From RDXT01 sp033765305 (GTDB lineage Bacteria > Bacteroidota > Bacteroidia > J057), in NCBI GenBank assembly GCA_033765305.1, contig JANRID010000067.1, positions 1 through 64,000 on the forward strand: a stretch of DNA of 64,000 nucleotides, read 5' to 3'. Within the stretch, counting starts at the first letter, position 1. Each line of letters begins with the position of its first letter. The notes below the pieces were generated by a model that saw only the letters and a program-made list of their open reading frames with translations, did no database searches and was not told where the DNA came from. Both the position numbers and the translations under genes were made by a program. Positions 1 through 8,018 of the stretch are shown piece by piece.

Positions 1-2
1 CA

Positions 3-137
3 CTGCTCAAACTGGTGTATCTCGTTCAGTTGAAAATCTCCCAAAAATGGTCCAAACCCATCCATAACTGGGGCATGGCCCTGAGCCAGATGAGTATCCA
101 TTTTGGAGACCGGATTAATCGCTATCTTCACATTTGA
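3..137 (+). CDS. IS256-family transposase, C-terminal fragment (5' part outside window)
   Basis: Forty-four codons are open from the left edge to the TGA at 135-137. The Trp-containing segment around KW-KPIHNWG and the ending SIHFGDRINRYL are the conserved tail of mutator-type (IS256) transposases, which cut and paste DNA with a DDE catalytic triad. The catalytic residues would be upstream and are not visible. The stop codon is the start of a perfect inverted repeat that may end transcription of the transposase. Confidence 0.6.
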   Translation: MLKLVYLVQLKISQKWSKPIHNWGMALSQMSIHFGDRINRYLHI

Positions 138-1012
138 GCTGAGCTTCCGGCCCCGCGGGGCCGGAAGCTCAGCTCAACCCCTGACACAGTTCGTTGAACA
201 CTCCCACTTCTGGTAGTCTCCTGTATATGAGTATAAAAACTTGAAATACTATGCAGTTGAGTCTCTGAGAAATTGGACGTTATGTTCTCTATTACATCTT
301 GCAGCTCATGATATTTATCGATACTTGAACTTGTTTTTAGCTCTGCTATATAGCAATCATAGTAATATTTGGCGGAATTTATAATTTTCTCTAGCAGTAA
401 GTGCTTTTTATTGTCGTTAAGATTTTTTATGTGTACTTCTTGAAGCGAATATCCTAGGAATTTAGCCTTATTTTTTGAGTTACTGAAAGGGGCAGAGGTA
501 ATGAAAGCAAAATATTTTTGAATTTGATTAGTATATTCAGACAACTGGCAGTTTAAATTCAGCACATGGTCATGCAGCGAACTTCCATCTATATTTAATT
601 CAACTAGAATGGACAACAAAAAATCTTGCTGCTCTTGAGTTAGCGGATAGGTTTGATCGAACATTATGTCCCGAGCTTGCTTTATGAAGGCAGGAAATTC
701 AAGTCGATTGGAGTTTACTTTTGATAATAGTTCGCGCGCAGATTCATGGTTGTTTATCATTTCTCTGAATATTCTGTCTTCTAATTGATTTTCAGGGATC
801 TTGTCGATTAAATATCTTGTTAGCATGGGTAAATATTTAATTGACTTGTCTGATTTGTATATATGTGCCTTTTTGAAATGGAACTTTACGGATTCTGCAT
901 CATAAGCAGGCGAAGGAATAAGATCTCCTGGCGGCAATGGATACATGAACATGATTTTAAATAAATCGAAAATCTTATGCCCGTAGGTTTCTGTGTCTAC
1001 ATAGTAAAACAT
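128..1012 (-). pseudogene. C-terminal fragment of KAP-family NTPase, detached by in-frame stop and truncated by IS
   Basis: This 294-codon frame continues the KAP NTPase gene at 1073-2602 in the same reading frame. Only one TAA (1073-1075) and 20 open codons separate them. Its content (a helical region near YLPMLTRYLIDKIPENQLED, then FPAFIKQA) resembles the C-terminal helical part of KAP P-loop NTPases rather than an independent protein. Codons downstream of position 206 read into the IS256 terminal repeat and palindrome, so the last ~25 residues are IS-derived. The region is clearly AT-richer than the rest of the window, which suggests acquired DNA. If it is translated at all, the product is probably non-functional. 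An alternative is a separate small partner gene that starts at ATG 1012. Confidence 0.6.
134..177. terminator. Perfect 44-nt palindrome at transposase stop codon
   Basis: Positions 134-155 and 156-177 are exact reverse complements with no loop bases. The palindrome begins at the transposase stop codon and lies between the transposase and the terminal inverted repeat. It could fold into a strong hairpin that stops outward transcription from the element or inward read-through from the host gene. There is no T-tract, so classical intrinsic termination is not assured. Confidence 0.45.
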
Positions 1013-1072
1013 TTTATATTTTAATTTTGAATCAAAAAAAATATCATCGGGATGAGTTCTTGATATTTGTAA

Positions 1073-2602
1073 TTATTTTATTAATTTATTGTTATTTGGC
1101 TTTGTTTCAAGTATATTCCCGTGGTTTGATTTCAATATTTCAATTAGATTAGGGTGCTTGATCCGAACAATCGATAAAATCAGATAATCGAGGAATAGTA
1201 CGTCCCTTTTCAGTGGCTCGTAGCGCAATAGAATATCTACTGCAACCTTTTTAATATCTCTATAGTAAGGACTGAGTTGTTGTATTTTTGGATATATGTA
1301 TGCCGCATGTTGTGCGATAAATATGGATGACTCTTCGATGTTGCGGTCATATGGAAGTTTAAACCTACTTCTAAGGCGATTAATCTCATTGAGCAGCAAG
1401 TCTAAGTAGTTTTGCTCCGTCACCGTTTCGGGCAGCGTAATCTCCCATTGAACAATTTTCTCCCGGTAGTACACGGAGTTTTCCGTCTGATTCAGATCGG
1501 CCAAGTGCTTCTCGATGTATTGCTTGTCATAGGCCAGTATGATCACGCAGTTCAGTGCCTGCGAAACGTTGCGCACAAGCTTGAAGACCTCCAGAATTTC
1601 GGACTTGTCCAGCCTGTCGAGATCGTCGATGACAATCACCACCTTCTTTCCGCTCCGGGCCGAGATGTGCTTGATCTCTGCGGCGAGGTCGCTGGCGGTA
1701 TGCTCGTCGGCCAGCCAGTCCTGCGCCGAATCCATTAGCTTGGAAACGCTTCCTTCTGCTGCGGATTTGATCCTGGCATAGTAGGCCCTCAGCTTGCCTG
1801 TAAAAGGCCGGCCATAGGGCCTCAGTTCTTCAATCAGCAGGTCAAACAGGGCTTTCTGAATGCCCGCTTTGCCTGCATTGATCCACGGATTGAAATCGAT
1901 CCAAATCAGCCGGCTGCCGCGTTTCGTTTTCAGCCGTTCCCGGATCAGGTTGATGAACGAGGTTTTGCCCTGGCCCCAGGACCCCACAATGCCGAGGGTG
2001 TAGGACTGGTCCAGTTTGTAGATGGTGTCAATCGAGGTGGCAATCTGTTCTGCATAAGGCGCATAGCCAAGCAGATCGTCTCCGGTCTGCTCGATTGGCC
2101 CGTAATAGCTGTCTTGCGGTGTCTCGGTGAAATGATAGTGCGAATAGCAGTATAGTCCGACATGGATTGCGATCGCGCTATACAGCAGATCCAGATAGGC
2201 GAACCCGCTACAGCATGAAAAATGGTAGAAACTCCAGTAAGGCGACGGGTCCAGCACCCTGCTGTAGAGGTAGTTGACGCCGATGAGCACAAGAAAGAAC
2301 ATATATGCGCCCGACTCCTGGTACTGCATGCCGAGGTATCTGTACAGCAGCAATGCGGCGGTGAATGCAAACAGCACCACTGCGGCCAGATCGGTGACAA
2401 TCGACGCATCGGGGATGCGGGACAGCACAGGCCCTACAAGGAACGTGTTAAGCTGCGCGTTGACCGTATCCAGCAGCAGCATATTGACGAGGATGGCCAG
2501 CGCATACAGCCGGGTCGATTTTTTGAGCGACCATTTGTAGGCATCCTTGAGCGACTGGCTGCTAAGCCAATTGTTTAGCCATTCAGATATCCGCTTTACC
2601 AT
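1073..2602 (-). CDS. KAP family P-loop NTPase, membrane-anchored; probably prematurely terminated
   Basis: The 509-aa product has about four hydrophobic segments (near residues 31-48, 70-89, 98-114 and 136-152) before a cytoplasmic P-loop domain. Walker A is GSWGQGKT (207-214) and Walker B is VVIVIDDLDRLD (321-332). Insertion of membrane helices in or near a P-loop domain is the hallmark of KAP NTPases, a family that includes the plasmid F phage-exclusion protein PifA. The frame ends at TAA 1073-1075 but stays open for another ~290 codons that look like the missing KAP C-terminus, so this is probably a nonsense-interrupted gene. Base composition shifts within the gene: the 5' two thirds are near host GC, while the 3' end is AT-rich. 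A role in phage exclusion is an inference from family and context. Confidence 0.75.
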   Translation of the reverse strand: MVKRISEWLNNWLSSQSLKDAYKWSLKKSTRLYALAILVNMLLLDTVNAQLNTFLVGPVLSRIPDASIVTDLAAVVLFAFTAALLLYRYLGMQYQESGAYMFFLVLIGVNYLYSRVLDPSPYWSFYHFSCCSGFAYLDLLYSAIAIHVGLYCYSHYHFTETPQDSYYGPIEQTGDDLLGYAPYAEQIATSIDTIYKLDQSYTLGIVGSWGQGKTSFINLIRERLKTKRGSRLIWIDFNPWINAGKAGIQKALFDLLIEELRPYGRPFTGKLRAYYARIKSAAEGSVSKLMDSAQDWLADEHTASDLAAEIKHISARSGKKVVIVIDDLDRLDKSEILEVFKLVRNVSQALNCVIILAYDKQYIEKHLADLNQTENSVYYREKIVQWEITLPETVTEQNYLDLLLNEINRLRSRFKLPYDRNIEESSIFIAQHAAYIYPKIQQLSPYYRDIKKVAVDILLRYEPLKRDVLFLDYLILSIVRIKHPNLIEILKSNHGNILETKPNNNKLIK

Positions 2603-2668
2603 GGTTACCGGGTTGCCGCCCTAAGGTACATATTATTGCACAATCCGATGAGATTCGGCAGGAGGTGT

Positions 2669-2698
2669 TTTGATACGATGCAGCGGCGGGTATATTTA
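2669..2698 (+). promoter_or_regulatory. Bacteroidota-type promoter for esterase gene
   Basis: A TTTG at 2669-2672 is followed after 18 nt by TATATTTA at 2691-2698, one base off the Bacteroidota -7 consensus TAnnTTTG. Initiation would fall near 2703, which supports the ATG at 2723 over in-frame ATGs further upstream. Confidence 0.5.
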
Positions 2699-2722
2699 CC
2701 AGCCCAATATACGGGTTTTCCT

Positions 2723-3850
2723 ATGCACTGCCGGATTGTTTCGCTGCTGGTCTGTATGTCAAAACTGCTCCTTGCCTACCCCCAGACAGAACTCCTCGTC
2801 ACCTCGCTGCCTCCCCGCACGCCGCCGGATGCGGTGCTCTATGCCGCCGGCACCTTCAATGGCTGGCAGCCGGGCGACAGCGCGTTCCGCATGCAGCGCC
2901 AGCCGGACGGGACCTGGAGCCTGCGCCTGCCTGCCGGGCTGAAGGGCACGGCGGAGTTCAAAATCACCCGCGGCAGCTGGGCCAGCGCCGAGTGCCGCCC
3001 CGACGGCAGCCCCCGCCCCAACCGCGTGCTGGCCTTCCGGCAGGACCGGCGCGTCGAGCTGGAAATCGAAGCCTGGGCCGATCTGGCTGCCCAGCACTCG
3101 ACAGCCCTGCCGCAGGTGCAGGTCCTCGACAGCGCCTTCGCCATGCCCCAGCTGGGGCGCAGCCGCCGCATCTGGATGTATCTGCCCGCCTCCTATGCGC
3201 ACAGCGGGCGCAGCTATCCGGTGCTCTACATGCACGACGGCCAGAATCTCTTCGATGCCCTGACCGCCTATGCTGGCGAATGGCAGGTGGATGAGACCCT
3301 CGCCCGGCTCGAAGCGCACAGCCGCCTGGAGCTGATTGTGGTCGGCATCGACAATGGCGGCGCCCACCGCATGAATGAATATGCGCCCTGGGTGCATAAG
3401 CGCTACGGCGGCGGCGAAGGCGAGGAATACGGCGCCTTTCTCGTCGAGTCGCTCAAGCCCTACATCGACGAGCACTTCCGCACCCTGCCGGACAGCGCGC
3501 ATACCGCTGTGATGGGCAGCTCGATGGGCGGGCTGATCTCGTTTTACCTGGCGCTGCGCTATCCGGAAACCTTCGGCAAGGCGGGCATTTTTTCGCCTTC
3601 CTTCTGGTTTTCCAGGGAAGCTTTCCGCTTCGCCTCCCAATATTACCGGGGCAACCGGCTGTACTTTCTGGCAGGCGGTGCCGAGCATGCCATGATGGAG
3701 CGCGGCGCCCGGCGCATGTACGAACTGCTGGTGCGCCATGCGCAGGACCCGGCGCAGATCCGCCTGAAGGTGGTCCCCGACGGGACGCACAGCGAAGCCT
3801 TCTGGGCGGCAGAGCTGGAGGAGTCGCTGCTGTGGCTGTTCGGACGCTAA
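2723..3850 (+). CDS. Secreted alpha/beta-hydrolase esterase with N-terminal CBM48-like domain
   Basis: This 375-aa enterochelin/feruloyl-esterase-like protein starts with a signal peptide (MHCRIVSLLVCMSKLLLA). An early-set/CBM48-like beta-sandwich follows (GTFNGWQPGD through about residue 100). The esterase-D fold comes next: MHDGQNLFD, the nucleophile elbow GSSMGG, and a late His in the DGTHSEAFW motif. It should hydrolyse ester bonds in the periplasm or outside; the substrate (siderophore, feruloylated sugar or other) cannot be read from sequence. The ATG at 2723 is chosen because it gives the signal peptide and lies just after a -33/-7 promoter. The gene is convergent with the transglycosylase at 3948. 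Confidence 0.8.
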   Translation: MHCRIVSLLVCMSKLLLAYPQTELLVTSLPPRTPPDAVLYAAGTFNGWQPGDSAFRMQRQPDGTWSLRLPAGLKGTAEFKITRGSWASAECRPDGSPRPNRVLAFRQDRRVELEIEAWADLAAQHSTALPQVQVLDSAFAMPQLGRSRRIWMYLPASYAHSGRSYPVLYMHDGQNLFDALTAYAGEWQVDETLARLEAHSRLELIVVGIDNGGAHRMNEYAPWVHKRYGGGEGEEYGAFLVESLKPYIDEHFRTLPDSAHTAVMGSSMGGLISFYLALRYPETFGKAGIFSPSFWFSREAFRFASQYYRGNRLYFLAGGAEHAMMERGARRMYELLVRHAQDPAQIRLKVVPDGTHSEAFWAAELEESLLWLFGR

Positions 3851-3886
3851 GATGCTGATTTTCAGATATGCCTGACAGATTCAGGC

Positions 3887-3936
3887 CCCGGCCGGGCCGG
3901 CATGCGGCGCGGTGCCGCATCCCATGCCCGGCCGGG
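3887..3936. terminator. GC-rich hairpin between convergent genes
   Basis: Outer arms CCCGGCCGGG (3887-3896 and 3927-3936) enclose an inner stem ATGCGGC/GCCGCAT (3902-3908, 3914-3920). It lies between the esterase stop and the stop of the opposite-strand transglycosylase, so it could end transcription from both sides. No T-tract is present. Confidence 0.4.
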
Positions 3937-3947
3937 AAGGCCCGGGA

Positions 3948-4751
3948 TCAGCAGGGGTCCATCATCCTGCGGATGGGGCGCATGGCGCGGTCGAGCAGGG
4001 TAGGGGACTTTGCGTCGGATTTGGGGATGAAATACGCCGTTGGGAAAAGCCGCTGCATGCGGTTGTCGATGTCGGAGACGGTCACCTGGCCGTCCTCGTT
4101 TTCATCCAGACCGGCATTCTGGCGGTAGTGCAGCGAAGGCGCGGCATAGAGGGTATAGCAGCGGCCCTGGCCGACAGCCCGCGGGTACAGGATGGCCAGA
4201 TACAGATCGGTGAGCGATTCGAAGCTGCCGTAGCGCTCCTGGATCAGGTGCAGATACTCCTGCACGAGGTTCATCTGGTGGTGGGCCGACATGCGCTGGA
4301 TGTCGCTCATGTAGTAGCGCGTGCCCAGGCGGTCGTTCAGCTCGCGCACGACCGGCGCCATAAACTGAATGAGGCCGGTGGCGCCGCTGCCCTTGTGGTT
4401 CACTACCGAGGGATTGAGCTGGGACTCCGAATACATCACGGCCATGAGCCATTCCGGCGGAATATCCAGGCTGCGGGCTACTTCGCGCACCTTTTGCTCG
4501 AAGCGGTCCACATCTTTGATGTTCAGGTTGGCTTTCTCGATGAGATACAGCTCGCCCTGCGTCTGGGCAGCCGGTTCGGGGCGGGGGGAAGCCGGTGCGA
4601 GGCGGTAATAGATGGAAATACCAAGCAGGCTTGCAATCAGCCACACCGCCCACTTCCGGAGGCGCGGCGTGACGGTAAAGGCAGGCTGGGGCGCCTGGAT
4701 GATGTAGCGGCGGGTGCCTGCATCAGGATAGGGGTAGGCGGGACGGTTCAT
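3948..4751 (-). CDS. Membrane-anchored lytic transglycosylase (SLT fold) with an EF-hand loop
   Basis: The 267-aa product has one N-terminal membrane span (WAVWLIASLLGISIYY) followed by an SLT-type domain. The catalytic Glu sits in MYSESQLNP, followed by GSGATGLIQFM and a later LAILYP segment. Such enzymes cleave peptidoglycan between MurNAc and GlcNAc with 1,6-anhydro ring formation. Near the C-terminus DENEDGQVTVSD has the spacing of a canonical EF-hand calcium loop, unusual for this family. The start is set at ATG 4751, just before the membrane span; the frame is open to 4982, but that extension overlaps the SDR gene and looks non-coding. The 210 bp upstream contain no gene and are AT-rich. 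Confidence 0.8.
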   Translation of the reverse strand: MNRPAYPYPDAGTRRYIIQAPQPAFTVTPRLRKWAVWLIASLLGISIYYRLAPASPRPEPAAQTQGELYLIEKANLNIKDVDRFEQKVREVARSLDIPPEWLMAVMYSESQLNPSVVNHKGSGATGLIQFMAPVVRELNDRLGTRYYMSDIQRMSAHHQMNLVQEYLHLIQERYGSFESLTDLYLAILYPRAVGQGRCYTLYAAPSLHYRQNAGLDENEDGQVTVSDIDNRMQRLFPTAYFIPKSDAKSPTLLDRAMRPIRRMMDPC

Positions 4752-4962
4752 GGCTAATACGGTTAGCGTTCGGACTGTAATCTGCAACCATTGATGAACC
4801 AAACTAACCAAATTAGTTAGTAATTTCCAAGCCCAATGTAAGAAAAATCTAAAAATTTTAGATACGTCTTTCCGCATGATACACGTATTTGCCCTGCATA
4901 TGGTAACCGCCGTATATACGTAACTGACAATCAAGAAGTTCGGAAACGGGCTCGCTGGATGC

Positions 4963-5811
4963 TCACGGAATGCGCGCAGCATCGGCGGGCGTTTCCGCCT
5001 GGGCGCGGATCTTGTCCAGATTGAGCCGGTAGGCGAGGTCGAGCAGACCAGGCGCGAGGCGCTGCACGAGATAGAGGGCCTTGCCGGCCGGGCTCAGCAC
5101 CGCCTGCTTGCGGCGGCGCTGCACCAGCCGCAGCACCGACTGGGCTACAGCGTCGGGCGATTGGGTGCGGATTCCGGCGCGGGGCGGCAGGTACACGGGC
5201 CTGCCGTCGGTGTCGTACACGACTTTCTTCGGGTCATTTTCGGTAAATCCCACATAGACGATGCCGGTATGAATGCCGGCAGGATGCAGTTCGTTGCGCA
5301 GCGATTCAGAAAATGCCGTCAGCGCCTGTTTGGACGCGCCGTAGATGGAATTGAAAGGCAGGCCGTGCAGGCCGGCCAGGCTGGAGATGAACACCACACT
5401 GCCCCGGCTGGCGCGCAGCGCCGGGATCGCGGCCTTGGACGGATACACCGAGCCGAGCAGGTTGGTATGCAGCACCCGCTCGAACACCTCCGGCGCAAGC
5501 GCCTCCACCGGCCCGCGCGTAGCCGTGCCGGCATTGTTGACGAGCACATCCAGCCGTCCGTAGGCCGCCAGCACCGCCTGAATCAGCCCCTCCGCCCCTG
5601 GCCATTGGCTCACATCCGCCGGAAACGCCATCGCCTCCCTGCCCATCGCCCGGATCTGCGCCTGCACCGCCTCCAGCTTTGCCGGGTCGCGCCCGTTCAG
5701 CGCGATCCGGCAGCCCGCCGCTGCAAACGCCAGCGCCATCGCCTTCCCGATCCCCATTCCCGAACCTGTAATCAGCACCACCCGGCGCCCCGCGCCCCAT
5801 TCAGCTCCCAT
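4963..5811 (-). CDS. Short-chain dehydrogenase/reductase
   Basis: This 282-aa SDR has the nucleotide-binding glycine motif TGSGMGIG near the N-terminus, the structural NNAG motif, and the catalytic Ser with YGASK (Tyr and Lys). The region after NGRDPAKL suggests preference for NADP(H), because an Arg follows the second beta strand. It should interconvert an alcohol and a ketone or aldehyde; the substrate is unknown. It belongs to a run of minus-strand genes from 9963 to 3948, but intergenic gaps on both sides suggest its own transcript. Confidence 0.85.
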   Translation of the reverse strand: MGAEWGAGRRVVLITGSGMGIGKAMALAFAAAGCRIALNGRDPAKLEAVQAQIRAMGREAMAFPADVSQWPGAEGLIQAVLAAYGRLDVLVNNAGTATRGPVEALAPEVFERVLHTNLLGSVYPSKAAIPALRASRGSVVFISSLAGLHGLPFNSIYGASKQALTAFSESLRNELHPAGIHTGIVYVGFTENDPKKVVYDTDGRPVYLPPRAGIRTQSPDAVAQSVLRLVQRRRKQAVLSPAGKALYLVQRLAPGLLDLAYRLNLDKIRAQAETPADAARIP

Positions 5812-5894
5812 ATGCTTGCTCGTTAGATCCTGTTCTTGCTGGCATGGGTCTTACGACTTGGCCTTTTGCACCCCCAACCCCCTCAAGGGGGCTC

Positions 5895-6884
5895 TTACAA
5901 ATACCCATTCCCCTTGAACCACCGCATCGCATCCTCCACCGCCGTTTCCAGCGGCGTCTGCGGCATCGCCAGCTCCCGCACAGCCTTGGCCGGGCTGAAG
6001 TAATGGCCGTCGCAGGCGATCCGGGTGGTATTGTAGGTCAAAACAGGCGTTTTGCCCGTGATGAGCCCCTGCGCGGAGCCTGCGATGCCTGCTGCAATCA
6101 CCACCGGCCGCGGCAGCGGGATCTTCGGCGTGCGCACGCCCAGCACCTTCGTGATGCGGGCGAAGGCATCTTTATAGGACAGATTCTCGTGGCCGAGGAT
6201 GTAGCATTCCCCCAATCGCCCCATCGTCAGAGCATTGCAGATGGCCTGAGCCGCGTCGCGCACATAGACCCAGTTTTTTCCGCCGGGGGAATAGCCGGGC
6301 GCACGCTCCTTCGCCAGGCCGATGATCATTTCGCCGGACGACGGCTTGCTGTCGTAGGCCCCGATCATGAAGGTGGGGTTGACCACCAGGGCAGGCAGGC
6401 CGCGCTGCTGCACGGCATTGAGGACTGCCAGCTGGCCCTGGGTCTTGGTGTCGATATAATCCAGGCCGTAGGGGCTGGGATGGTTGAGGCGGGTTTCGTC
6501 GCCGGGATGGCGGATGCTGCCGTACTGGAAAGAGGCGGCACTCCCGACATGGACCATGCGCTGCACCTGGTGATCGAGCGCCGCATCGATCACATTCCGG
6601 GTGCCGTCCACATTTACGCGGTGGTACAGGGGGCCCCGGCTGGGCCAGACATTGGTCAGAGCTGCCACGTGGATCACGGAGGCGCAGCCTTCCATCGCCC
6701 GGCGGACCGACTGCGGATCGAGCAGGTCGCCTTCCGCACGTTCGATGTCCAGCCCATCGAGGGTCTTCACCTGCCGTCCGGGCTGCACCATCACCCGCAC
6801 CTGCGCGCCGCGTGCGAGGAGTTCCCGCACCAGATTGCTGCCCAGCAGGCCGTCGCCGCCGGTTACAAACACCTTTTGATTCAT
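5895..6884 (-). CDS. NAD-dependent epimerase/dehydratase (extended SDR)
   Basis: This 329-aa extended SDR opens with VFVTGGDGLLGSNLV, the Rossmann nucleotide-binding motif. The catalytic Tyr context is altered (YGLDYIDTKTQG) compared with the usual YxxxK, so the reaction is less certain. Overall layout resembles dihydroflavonol-reductase-like epimerases such as those of hopanoid and sterol pathways. The start is ATG 6884; a -7 element (TACTTTTG, 6891-6898 on the minus strand) lies only 6 nt upstream, so the mRNA may be leaderless. The frame is open to 7082, but that would overlap the NUDIX gene. Confidence 0.8.
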   Translation of the reverse strand: MNQKVFVTGGDGLLGSNLVRELLARGAQVRVMVQPGRQVKTLDGLDIERAEGDLLDPQSVRRAMEGCASVIHVAALTNVWPSRGPLYHRVNVDGTRNVIDAALDHQVQRMVHVGSAASFQYGSIRHPGDETRLNHPSPYGLDYIDTKTQGQLAVLNAVQQRGLPALVVNPTFMIGAYDSKPSSGEMIIGLAKERAPGYSPGGKNWVYVRDAAQAICNALTMGRLGECYILGHENLSYKDAFARITKVLGVRTPKIPLPRPVVIAAGIAGSAQGLITGKTPVLTYNTTRIACDGHYFSPAKAVRELAMPQTPLETAVEDAMRWFKGNGYL

Positions 6885-6890
6885 GGGGGG

Positions 6891-6898
6891 CAAAAGTA
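6891..6898 (-). promoter_or_regulatory. -7 element immediately upstream of epimerase ATG
   Basis: On the minus strand this reads TACTTTTG, a perfect match to TAnnTTTG, followed by six C and then ATG at 6884. Initiation would fall on or next to the start codon. No convincing -33 TTTG is seen. Confidence 0.5.
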
Positions 6899-6924
6899 CG
6901 CGGCCTGCGGCAGAAAAGGAAGCC

Positions 6925-7467
6925 TCAGGCGCCGCCTTTCGGCGGCCGGGGCGGCAGCTGCATGAATTCCCGCTCGATGCCCCGGCTCCGCAGCCAGTCG
7001 CGCAGGGCGATGCCGGTGGCCATGGGCCAGGGCTGCACGCGCTCCAGCGGCACTTCTTTGCAGGCGGCCAGCTCCTCCGCATCCAGCTGGATGCTGCCTG
7101 CGTGCGCCGTCACGTGGTAGGCCAGGATGATCTGATTCATGCGGGCGAACGGATAATGCCCGATCAGGCCGCCCAGCTCGGCAGCCAGACCCAGTTCCTC
7201 CTGCACTTCGCGCAGCACGGCCTGCTCCGGCGTTTCGCCCGGTTCGAGAAAGCCCGTCACCAGCCCGTACCAGCCTTCCGGCCAGCCGTGGCTGCGCACG
7301 AGCACCACGGCGCCATTGCGCTCGACGACGGCGGCCACCACCGGCACGGGATTGTCCCAATGCACAAAGCCGCAGGCGGGATCGGGGCAGGCCTTGCGCT
7401 CGCGCCCGCCTCGCGGCTGCAGGACAAGGGGCTTGGCGCAGACAGGACAGTACTGATATTCAGGCAT
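6925..7467 (-). CDS. NUDIX hydrolase with N-terminal zinc ribbon (NudC-like)
   Basis: The 180-aa protein begins with a zinc ribbon made of CPVC and CPDPAC pairs. The NUDIX box reads GFLEPGETPEQAVLREVQEE, with every catalytic position (G, E, RE, EE) intact. The combination is typical of NADH pyrophosphatase-like and other zinc-ribbon NUDIX enzymes that hydrolyse nucleoside diphosphates linked to another moiety. It is shorter than E. coli NudC and lacks its N-terminal domain. It follows the DinB-like gene by 13 bp and is probably co-transcribed with it. Confidence 0.85.
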   Translation of the reverse strand: MPEYQYCPVCAKPLVLQPRGGRERKACPDPACGFVHWDNPVPVVAAVVERNGAVVLVRSHGWPEGWYGLVTGFLEPGETPEQAVLREVQEELGLAAELGGLIGHYPFARMNQIILAYHVTAHAGSIQLDAEELAACKEVPLERVQPWPMATGIALRDWLRSRGIEREFMQLPPRPPKGGA

Positions 7468-7480
7468 TTTGCTTGGTCGG

Positions 7481-7939
7481 TCAGTCGATCAGGCCAAACT
7501 GGCGGAGGTGGTGCTGGAGGTGCTTGTGGTGAAACTGCTCCCAGCCGGCCAGGTCCAGGCGCCCGAATACGGGGTGCATGGTCGTGACCCCGGCATTGGC
7601 GCCGAAGAGTTCGTAGAACTTGCCGATGTTCTCCCGCAGCTTCAGCCGGGCCTCGTCCAGGCTGGCGAAACGCAGCGGCAGGGGCTCTTCGGGCATGCCG
7701 GGCGCCCGGGTGTTTTCGCGGAACTGCCGGTCGCTCCAGAGAAACTCCAGTGCCTTCTCCATCTTGTCGGGCGGCGTGACGCAGCTCAGCCCCAGCTCGC
7801 TGCGCGAGACATAGAACAGGTAGGAGACATGCTCCACCATGTGCTGGGGGCTCATCTTGCCCCAGCGGCGGGGCGTATCCGGCGTCAGGGTATCGAGCAG
7901 GGCGGGTGCCTGGGTGCGGATGAAGGCGGTATCGGTCAT
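7481..7939 (-). CDS. DinB-like / DUF1569 four-helix-bundle protein
   Basis: This 152-aa protein has spaced histidines in contexts typical of the DinB/YfiT metal-binding bundle: MSPQHMVEHVSY in the first half and FHHKHLQHHLRQFG at the C-terminus. Members are putative metal-dependent thiol or detoxification enzymes of mostly unknown substrate. ATG 7939 gives a normal family length; upstream codons to 8122 look non-coding. It lies directly before the NUDIX gene in an apparent two-gene operon. Confidence 0.7.
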   Translation of the reverse strand: MTDTAFIRTQAPALLDTLTPDTPRRWGKMSPQHMVEHVSYLFYVSRSELGLSCVTPPDKMEKALEFLWSDRQFRENTRAPGMPEEPLPLRFASLDEARLKLRENIGKFYELFGANAGVTTMHPVFGRLDLAGWEQFHHKHLQHHLRQFGLID

Positions 7940-8018
7940 GGGAACTGCATTATGCTGTATGAATTGCCTGACGGGCTGATCGGCACACGGAGGGATCGGC
8001 TTGCTGTAAGTGTTGCAG

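Larger units (their letters stand above)
1..205 (+). mobile_element. Right end of an IS256-family insertion sequence
   Basis: The window opens inside a transposase reading frame that stops at 135-137. The last 44 codons include the stretch KWSKPIHNWGMALSQMSIHF, which matches the usual C-terminus of IS256/mutator-type DDE transposases. The sequence at 183-205 (GACACAGTTCGTTGAACACTCCC) has the form of an IS256-family terminal inverted repeat and is taken as the element's right boundary. The left end lies outside the window, so the matching inverted repeat and the target-site duplication cannot be checked. The element has landed in the 3' part of a minus-strand KAP NTPase gene. Confidence 0.72.

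Noticed and set aside
128..1012. A second, independent effector gene paired with the KAP NTPase (two-gene defence operon)
   Set aside because: Same reading frame, only one stop codon apart, and similar to the KAP C-terminus; a broken single gene is the simpler reading.
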